Shown: piece by piece, positions 58,602 through 64,000 of the stretch
How the letters are laid out: each line of letters opens with the position of its first letter
How positions within the stretch are numbered: the first letter of the stretch is position 1
Origin: Embleya scabrispora DSM 41855
GTDB taxonomy: Bacteria > Actinomycetota > Actinomycetes > Streptomycetales > Streptomycetaceae
Assembly: GCF_000372745.1 (NCBI RefSeq)
Contig: NZ_KB889697.1
Span: 186,001-250,000 of the forward strand
DNA: 64,000 bases
Direction of reading: 5' to 3'
The notes under the pieces: model-generated
Seen by the model: only the letters and a program-made list of their open reading frames with translations
Databases searched by the model: none
What the model was told of the DNA's origin: nothing
Position numbers and translations under genes: made by a program

Positions 58602-59231
58602 TCAGGACCGCAGTTCGGCGCCGGTCTTCGCGCGGACCTCGTCCTCGGTGACATCCGGGGCGGTCTCGACCAGGACCAGGCCGCGCTCGGTCACGTCGAG
58701 CACCGCGAGATCGGTGATGATCCGCTGGACACAACGCTTGCCGGTGAGCGGCAGCGAGCAGGTCTCGACGATCTTGTGGTCACCCTCGCGGGACACGTGC
58801 TCCATCAGCACCATCACCCGACGAACGCCGTGCACGAGGTCCATCGCGCCGCCCATGCCCTTGATCATCTTGCCGGGGATGGTCCAGTTCGCCAGGTCGC
58901 CGACCGCGCTGACCTGCATCGCGCCCAGGATCGCGGCGTCGATGTGGCCGCCTCGGATCATTCCGAAGGACAACGCCGAGTCGAAGAAGGAGGCACCCGG
59001 CAGGACCGTGACGGTCTCCTTGCCGGCGTTGATCAGGTCCGCGTCGACCTCGTCCTCGGTCGGGTACGGCCCGACCCCGAGCAGCCCGTTCTCCGAGTGC
59101 AGAACCACGTGCACGCCGGGCGGGAGGTGGTTGGGCACCAGCGTGGGCAGCCCGATGCCGAGGTTCACGTACGAGCCGTCGGTCAGCTCGGTCGCCGCCC
59201 GGGCGGCCATCTCGTCCCTGGTCCAGGCCAT
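58602..59231 (-). CDS. 3-oxoacid CoA-transferase subunit B
   Basis: A 209-residue family-I CoA-transferase subunit. [18 protein letters not shown] precedes [13 protein letters not shown], in which the Glu forms the thioester with CoA. Further blocks are [29 protein letters not shown] and [21 protein letters not shown]. It starts three bases after subunit A stops. It transfers CoA from succinyl-CoA to a 3-oxoacid (ScoAB, PcaIJ and similar). Which acid cannot be told; a ring-degradation product is likely, given the FAH and hydrolase neighbours. Confidence 0.93.
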   Translation of the reverse strand: MAWTRDEMAARAATELTDGSYVNLGIGLPTLVPNHLPPGVHVVLHSENGLLGVGPYPTEDEVDADLINAGKETVTVLPGASFFDSALSFGMIRGGHIDAAILGAMQVSAVGDLANWTIPGKMIKGMGGAMDLVHGVRRVMVLMEHVSREGDHKIVETCSLPLTGKRCVQRIITDLAVLDVTERGLVLVETAPDVTEDEVRAKTGAELRS

Positions 59232-59234
59232 CGG

Positions 59235-60014
59235 TCACACACCGTCCCCCCGCGCCCGCGGCGCGGTGAGCGTGGTCTTCTCGATCTGCTTCCCGGCGAC
59301 CTGCTCCGCGCTCAGCACCACCACCCGCTGGACGAACACTCCGGGCAGGTGCACCACGTCCGGGTCGAGTTCGCCCGGTTCGACCAGTTCCTCGACCTCG
59401 GCGACGGTGATCCGGCCGGCCATCGCGGCGAGCGGGTTGAAGTTGCGCGCCGACTTGTCGAACACCAGGTTGCCGTGCCGGTCGCCGCGCGCCGCGCGGA
59501 CCAGTGCGTAGTCGGTGGTGATCGATTCCTCCAGCACGTACTCGACGCCGTCGAAGGTGCGCACCTCCTTGCGCGGCGAGGCCACCAGTACGTTGCCGGC
59601 CGCGTCGTAGCGCCAGGGCAGACCGCCCTCGGCGATCTGGGTGCCGACGCCGGCCGGCGTGAAGAAGGCCGGAATGCCGCAACCGCCGGCGCGCAGCCGT
59701 TCGGCGAGGGTGCCCTGCGGGGTGAGTTCGAGCTCCAACTCGCCGGACAGGTACTGCCGGGCGAACTCCTTGTTCTCGCCGACATAGCTGCCGGTCGCGC
59801 GCGAGATACGGCCGGCGTGCAACAGGATGCCGAGCCCCCATCGGTTTACGCCGCAGTTGTTGGAGACGACCCGCAGATCGCCGGCGCCCTGCGCGTACAG
59901 GGCACCGATCAGAACCGACGGAACTCCACACAGCCCGAACCCGCCGACCGCGATCGAGGCCCCGTCCCCGATATCGGCCACCGCCGCCTCGGCCGTACCG
60001 ACCACCTTGTCCAT
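59235..60014 (-). CDS. 3-oxoacid CoA-transferase subunit A
   Basis: A 259-residue family-I CoA-transferase subunit. The N-terminus MDKVVGTAEAAVADIGDGASIAVGGFGLCGVPSVLI has the Gly-rich CoA loop. SNNCGVNRWGLGILL, SYVGENKEFARQYLSGELE and GIPAFFTPAGVGTQIAEG are further family blocks. The ATG at 60014 follows GGAGTCGG. It pairs with subunit B immediately downstream. A 207-bp gap separates it from the metallo-beta-lactamase gene upstream on the same strand. Confidence 0.93.
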   Translation of the reverse strand: MDKVVGTAEAAVADIGDGASIAVGGFGLCGVPSVLIGALYAQGAGDLRVVSNNCGVNRWGLGILLHAGRISRATGSYVGENKEFARQYLSGELELELTPQGTLAERLRAGGCGIPAFFTPAGVGTQIAEGGLPWRYDAAGNVLVASPRKEVRTFDGVEYVLEESITTDYALVRAARGDRHGNLVFDKSARNFNPLAAMAGRITVAEVEELVEPGELDPDVVHLPGVFVQRVVVLSAEQVAGKQIEKTTLTAPRARGDGV

Positions 60015-60221
60015 CCGACTCCGATCGCCCGGCCGGCCCGACCCACCGACGCCATGCGCCCGACAAAGCGGCCCCGCCCCCGCCTCCCACCCACCGGAAG
60101 CCAACCAACGGCGCCGACCGAGCCATCCCCCAACCCGACCGGCGCCTCCCCGACCCTCCACCACTCGGCCCGGCCGGCACTCAAGGCAACTCGGCCCGGC
60201 CGGCGCCTGAGGCCGAACCCG

Positions 60222-61157
60222 TCACGCGTAGCAGGAAAGCGGCTTGCCGTCATTGAACGCGATCATGTCCCCGAGCGCGCCGTAGATGTCGATCGACGCC
60301 GCCCGCTCCGTCCCGTTCAGCTCCGCGTACGCCCGGTGCAGGTTGCCGACGATGCGCTCCGAGTCGGACAGCGCCGCGTACTCGCCCAGGTCCGTCTCGC
60401 GCGCCAGACTCAGCGGGTCCAGGCCCGCTTCCAGACCCTTGCGGGCGGTCTCCAGAAGGAAGTTCGTGTACCCGATCGCGTAGTCGATCTGCTCGGGGCC
60501 ACACACCTCGCCGTGCCCGGGAACCAGCGTGGTCGCGCCCAACTCCTTGATTCGTTGGAGCACTTCGAGGTAGCCGGCGGGCGAACCCATCAGCAGGAAC
60601 GGCGTACCGCCGTTGAAGATCAGGTCGCCCGTGTACAGGACACTCTGCTCCTCCAGCCACACCACCGAGTCGTTCGAGGTGTGCGCCGGACCGAAGTGCC
60701 GTACCTGTGCCCGCAGTTCGCCCGCGTACACGGTGACGCCGTCGGTGAAGGTCAAAAACGGCGGCACCGCGCGCACACCACCCCAGCCGACGCCCGGCCA
60801 GATCGCCTCGACCTCCATGATGCCGAGGTTGAGGATCTCCGCCCGGGTGTTCTCGTGCGCCACGATGGTGGCCGACTCGAACAGGTAGTTCCCGTTCGTG
60901 TGGTCGCCGTGATGGTGCGTGTTGATCAGGGTGCGCACCGGGGCGTCGGTGTGCTTGGCGATGGTCTCCTGGAACATCCGGGTCCGGGCCTCGGTGGCGC
61001 AACCGTCGATCGCGACGACGCCCTCCGGACCGACCAGGAAGCCGGTGTTGTTGATCCACCAGGTGCCGTCCGGCTGGATGTACGCGTACGCTCCGTCGGC
61101 CACCTCCTGGACGCGAGGCGGATCCATCCGGCCGTGATCGTGCTGCGACGTGCTCAT
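60222..61157 (-). CDS. Metallo-beta-lactamase-fold hydrolase
   Basis: A 311-residue MBL-fold enzyme. The metal motif is NTHHHGDHTNGNYLF near 83-97 (HxHxDH as HHHGDH). Later ligands are in HFGPAHTSNDSVVWL and YTGDLIFNGGTPF (Asp), plus VPGHGEVCGPEQID (His). The N-terminus carries GAYAYIQPDGTWWINNTGFLVG, typical of a subfamily near CoA-thioester and ring-degradation genes. The ATG at 61157 follows GGGAG. The palindrome at 61224-61238 lies 67 bp upstream. It is probably the first gene of the MBL, CoA-transferase, FAH set. Confidence 0.9.
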   Translation of the reverse strand: MSTSQHDHGRMDPPRVQEVADGAYAYIQPDGTWWINNTGFLVGPEGVVAIDGCATEARTRMFQETIAKHTDAPVRTLINTHHHGDHTNGNYLFESATIVAHENTRAEILNLGIMEVEAIWPGVGWGGVRAVPPFLTFTDGVTVYAGELRAQVRHFGPAHTSNDSVVWLEEQSVLYTGDLIFNGGTPFLLMGSPAGYLEVLQRIKELGATTLVPGHGEVCGPEQIDYAIGYTNFLLETARKGLEAGLDPLSLARETDLGEYAALSDSERIVGNLHRAYAELNGTERAASIDIYGALGDMIAFNDGKPLSCYA

Positions 61158-61223
61158 CGATACTCCCGATCGACTGGGGGTGTGCGTTGACGTGCATACA
61201 CCGCCGACCACCCGGTGCGCAGC

Positions 61224-61238
61224 CTGACGAGCCGTCAG
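61224..61238. promoter_or_regulatory. Operator-like palindrome CTGACG-AGC-CGTCAG
   Basis: Perfect 6-3-6 palindrome 67 bp before the MBL-fold gene. Its arms are identical to the site at 37428-37442. The form is typical of TetR-family operators. Confidence 0.55.
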
Positions 61239-61298
61239 TTGCCGCGTCCGGTAGGGCTTGCCCCGGGATGTCCGGGGGCCCGGCGGGGCGATTCGGGC

Positions 61299-61838
61299 TC
61301 AGTTCACCGCGCGACCGGTGAACGCGGCAAGCCGATCCGCGGCCGACGCGTCCGCGCCGACCGGCTGTTGCGGGCCGAACGCGCGGCCCTCGCCGCGCGC
61401 GGCGTCCGGCAGGGTGGTGCGCATGCGCTCCAGGAGCGTTTCGGCGAGTTCGGGATCCAGATCGGTCGACTTGCCCAGTGCCCGAGCCAGGTCCCACGCG
61501 TGCACGAAGATGTCGCCGGTGGCCAGGCCGAGCAGGAACCCGCCGGTCCGGTCGCCGAACGGGGTCTTGATCGACGCGGCGATCCGCTCCGGCGTGAAGG
61601 TCGCCAGCATCGTCTCGACCACCGCCTCGAAGTCTTCCCGAGGGTCCTCGGAGACCGGCTCGGTCGGCCCGGTCAGGGCAGCCGCGAGGCCGCGCTGGGC
61701 ACCGGTGGCGTGGCCGAGCAGACCCCGTACGTCCCATTCGTCACACGGACACGCGAGTCCGAGCTTGGCGTCGTCCACCTCGGCGAGCAGCGGGCGGAAG
61801 GCGTCGACGGCGCGCTTGTACTGGGTTATCTGATCCAC
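61299..61838 (-). CDS. TIGR03086-type DinB-fold protein (mycothiol-associated)
   Basis: A 179-residue four-helix protein. PCDEWDVRGLLGHATGAQRGLAAALTG near 30-57 and ATGDIFVHAWDLARALGKSTDLDPELAETLL near 105-135 give the W.V...L.H and HxWDLA..LG motifs of TIGR03086, a family related to mycothiol-dependent maleylpyruvate isomerase. The GTG at 61838 follows GAAGGAG. It lies upstream of the MBL-fold gene on the same strand, but the operator between them suggests separate control. It may isomerise or conjugate a catabolic intermediate. Confidence 0.87.
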   Translation of the reverse strand: MDQITQYKRAVDAFRPLLAEVDDAKLGLACPCDEWDVRGLLGHATGAQRGLAAALTGPTEPVSEDPREDFEAVVETMLATFTPERIAASIKTPFGDRTGGFLLGLATGDIFVHAWDLARALGKSTDLDPELAETLLERMRTTLPDAARGEGRAFGPQQPVGADASAADRLAAFTGRAVN

Positions 61839-62097
61839 GGGGGCTCCTTCGAGGGCTGACGCCGCGCTGACACGGCGTGCTTTCGGGGTGACGCACGACG
61901 GGCAGCGGTCAGGCTACGCCCGGGCTCAGCCGGCGGATACGGCCGGTTGGGGAATGTTTGGCGGCTGCACGTATGTTTCCTTTTCGGTGCGTCCGCCGCC
62001 GTGACCGTCGGTACGTCCGTCCTGTCCGTCGCCCCGGGCGCCGTCGCCGTCGTGCGCCGAGTGCCCGCGACCACCGAGCAAGGAAGCCGGAGAGCAA

Positions 62098-62799
62098 GTG
62101 AAGGTCGAGATCTACAGCGATATCGCGTGTCCGTGGTGCTACGTCGGGAAGCGGCGCTTCGAGCGCGCGCTCGCGGCGTTCCCGGGCGCCGAGGACATCC
62201 GGGTCACGTACCGTCCCTACCAGCTGGACCCGAGCACGCCCACGGAGCCGTCGCCGCTGCGCGAGCGGCTGGCCGAGAAGTTCGGTGCGGCCAACCTCGA
62301 CGGGATGAACGCGCGGCTCGCCGACGTGGGCAGCGCCGAGGGCATCACCTTCGACTTCACCCGGGCCCTGTCGGTGAACACGCTGACCGCGCACCGGGTG
62401 TTGTGGCTCGCGCTGACCGAGTTCGGTCCCGCCGCCCAGGCCGCGCTCAAGGATCGGCTGCTCTCGGCGTACTTCGCCGAGGGCGAGAACGTCGCCGACC
62501 ATGCCCGGTTGACCGAGTTCGCGGTCGAGGCCGGCCTGGACCGCGACCGCGTGGTCGCCTTCCTGGCCTCCGACGAGGGCACCGACGAGGTCCGGCGCGA
62601 GATCGCCGAGGCGCAGGAGATGGGTGTCACCGCGGTGCCGACCTTCGTGTTCGAGGGCAAGTGGGCGGTGCAGGGTGCCCAGGAGGCGTCCACGTTCCTC
62701 CAGGTCCTGGAGCAGGTGCGGGAGCAGAGCGGCGAGTCGGCCGCATCGCAGGCGGCGGCCGACGGCGACGCGTGCGCCGACGGTTCCTGCGCGGTGTGA
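62098..62799 (+). CDS. DsbA-family oxidoreductase, FrnE-like
   Basis: A 233-residue thioredoxin-fold protein. MKVEIYSDIACPWCYVGKRRFERAL has the CPWC redox site at 11-14. Other blocks are SVNTLTAHRVLWLA, the cis-Pro segment MGVTAVPTFVFEGKWAVQGAQ near 180-200, and a Cys-bearing C-terminus DACADGSCAV. There is no signal peptide, so it is cytosolic, as is normal for FrnE. The GTG at 62098 follows GGAG. The stop overlaps the next gene's start (GTGA), coupling it to an MFS transporter. Confidence 0.92.
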   Translation: MKVEIYSDIACPWCYVGKRRFERALAAFPGAEDIRVTYRPYQLDPSTPTEPSPLRERLAEKFGAANLDGMNARLADVGSAEGITFDFTRALSVNTLTAHRVLWLALTEFGPAAQAALKDRLLSAYFAEGENVADHARLTEFAVEAGLDRDRVVAFLASDEGTDEVRREIAEAQEMGVTAVPTFVFEGKWAVQGAQEASTFLQVLEQVREQSGESAASQAAADGDACADGSCAV

Positions 62800-64000
62800 G
62801 CGTCCCGGGGGGAACGACCGGGCAGTTGTCCGTCGAGCGCCTGCAACGGGCGCGCTGGGCCGCGCTGTCGGTGTTCTTCGCGTTCAGCGCCGCGGTGGCG
62901 GACTTCCTGGCCCGGATCCCGCAGTTCAAGGAGGATCTGGCGCTCGACGACGCCCAGTTGGGGCTGGCCCTGCTGGGTTCGCCGGTGGGCGCGTTGGTGG
63001 CGGTTCAGCTCGCGGGCACCGCCGCCGGGCGCTGGGGCAGCAGGCGGGTCGCGCGGGTGTCGGTGATCGGCGGGTGTCTGGCGCTGTTCCTGCCCGCGTT
63101 CGCCTGGAACCTGCCCTCGCTGGCGGTCGGTCTGCTGGTCCTGGGCGCGCTGATGGGTTTCACCGATGTCGCGGCGAACGCGCAGGGTGTCGCGATCGAG
63201 CAGCGGTTGCGCCGCCCGATCATGAACGGCCTGCACGGCGGCTACAGCCTCGGCGGGTTGTTCGGCGCGCTGGTCGGCTCCGGAGCGGCGGCCCTGGGGA
63301 TCACGCCCAGGGTGCATCTGTCGGTGATGGCGCTCGTGCTCGCGGTCGCGGTGTGGGCGAGTTCGCGCGAGCTGCTGGGCGTCGCGGACGATCCGCACGT
63401 GCGCCCGCCGGCCGAGCCGGACGAGGCGGCGGAGGCGGCGGAGGCGACCGAGCCGGCCATACCTGTCACGGGCGGTCTGGTCCGGCTGCTCGCCGGCTAT
63501 CGCGCGGTGGTTCTGCTCGCCCTGATCGGGCTGTGCTCGTTCGTCGGCGAGGGCGCGGTCGCCGACTGGAGCGGGGTGCATCTGCGCGAGACGCTGGACA
63601 ATTCGGCGGGTGTCGCCGGGCTGGGCTTCGCGGGCATGTCGGTGGCGATGGCGGCCGGCCGGTTCGCGGGCGATCGGGTGGTGGAACGGTTCGGTCCGGT
63701 ACGGGTGTTGCGGATCGGCGCGCTGATCGGCGCGCTGGGCATGGCGCTCGCGCTGGCCACGCCGTGGCCGGCGGTGTCGGTGCTCGGATTCACGCTGTTC
63801 GGTGTCGGGGTGGCCCCGGTCGCCCCGGTGACGTTCAGCGCGGCCGGCAACACCCCGGGGGTGCCCGCCGCGTGGGCCATCTCGCGGGTGACCGGCATCG
63901 CCTACATCGGGCTGCTCGCGGGTCCGCCGGTGATCGGCTTCATCGCCCATCACACCAGCCTGACCACGGCGCTGGCCGTCCCGGCGGTACTGGTCGCGAT
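62796..64000 (+). CDS. MFS transporter (runs off the window end)
   Basis: At least 401 codons without a stop. It starts at the GTG overlapping the FrnE-like stop. Blocks include FFAFSAAVADFLARIPQFKEDLALDDAQLGLALLG near the N-terminus, GRWGSRRVARVSVIGGC (motif A), ANAQGVAIEQRLRRPIMNGLHGGYSLGGLFGALVG, then after an acidic loop GEGAVADWSGVHLRETL and AAGRFAGDRVVERFG. This resembles the MFS subgroup with fucose-permease/YbjJ-like features (DVAANAQ, N..H..YS.G...G). Twelve helices are expected; the last is cut. Substrate unknown. Confidence 0.9.
   Translation, partial: MSVPGGTTGQLSVERLQRARWAALSVFFAFSAAVADFLARIPQFKEDLALDDAQLGLALLGSPVGALVAVQLAGTAAGRWGSRRVARVSVIGGCLALFLPAFAWNLPSLAVGLLVLGALMGFTDVAANAQGVAIEQRLRRPIMNGLHGGYSLGGLFGALVGSGAAALGITPRVHLSVMALVLAVAVWASSRELLGVADDPHVRPPAEPDEAAEAAEATEPAIPVTGGLVRLLAGYRAVVLLALIGLCSFVGEGAVADWSGVHLRETLDNSAGVAGLGFAGMSVAMAAGRFAGDRVVERFGPVRVLRIGALIGALGMALALATPWPAVSVLGFTLFGVGVAPVAPVTFSAAGNTPGVPAAWAISRVTGIAYIGLLAGPPVIGFIAHHTSLTTALAVPAVLVA

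Noticed and set aside
58527-61190. 887-codon plus-strand frame opposite the CoA-transferase and MBL genes
   Set aside because: Antisense shadow of four well-supported minus-strand genes.

Overview
The window is a very GC-rich actinobacterial chromosome segment. It probably comes from the Streptomycetales or a close relative. Supporting features are GTG/TTG starts with strong GGAGG ribosome sites, many GTGA/ATGA stop-start overlaps, a SigR-type ECF sigma factor, a complete hopanoid core, an XRE/DUF397 regulator pair, a TTA-containing accessory gene, a DmdR/IdeR-type iron box and mycothiol-type DinB-fold proteins. The genus cannot be fixed from the sequence. No rRNA, tRNA or CRISPR array was seen.

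Layout. (1) 1-9.5 kb: pyruvate carboxylase, two lipoproteins, a SigR-like sigma factor without an adjacent RsrA, a TerD protein, a MatB-like malonyl-CoA synthetase and a Ddn-like protein. (2) 9.9-12.8 kb: an SDR and two translationally coupled amidohydrolases. (3) 12.9-21.1 kb: a leftward hopanoid operon hpnC-hpnD-hpnE-prenyl synthase-shc-hpnG-hpnO that lacks hpnH, ispG and dxs. (4) 21.7-30.1 kb: a probable iron/heme locus. Leftward run a heme oxygenase and a five-gene Dpp-type ABC importer. Rightward, behind an iron box, run two surface-anchored neocarzinostatin-fold proteins (one transmembrane, one LPKTG) and a DUF2470 protein. I consider this the most promising undescribed system in the window. 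(5) 30.4-41.5 kb: two drug-type MFS pumps, a sulfotransferase/DUF1214 pair divergent from APS kinase, and an LLM oxidoreductase/enoyl-CoA hydratase pair divergent from a hydroxysteroid-dehydrogenase-like SDR.

(6) 41.7-49.0 kb: an accessory island. It is bracketed by two toxin-antitoxin pairs and by two copies of a roughly 175-bp repeat that contains a decayed piece of the neighbouring SDR gene. Inside are an XRE/DUF397 pair, unknown small genes, a VanZ-like gene with a TTA codon and a frameshifted IS1380-type transposase. (7) 49.3-64 kb: a MarR regulator, a cyclase/alcohol dehydrogenase pair, GNAT, DinB-like and hypothetical genes, an HxlR regulator divergent from an MFS exporter that abuts a LuxR remnant, a leftward catabolic set (metallo-beta-lactamase fold, CoA-transferase A and B, FAH), and FrnE-like DsbA coupled to an MFS gene that runs off the window.

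Two operator families recur across separate promoters. The first is TTGAC-N3-(G/A)TCAA. It lies 20-25 bp upstream of the start codons of the amidohydrolase operon, the enoyl-CoA hydratase/LLM operon and the marR gene itself, with a second copy before the divergent SDR. The second is CTGACG-N3-CGTCAG, found before the sulfotransferase/cysC, MFS, alcohol dehydrogenase and metallo-beta-lactamase genes. Together they suggest that the scattered catabolic genes form two regulons. All functions are inferred from sequence recognition; no database search was run.
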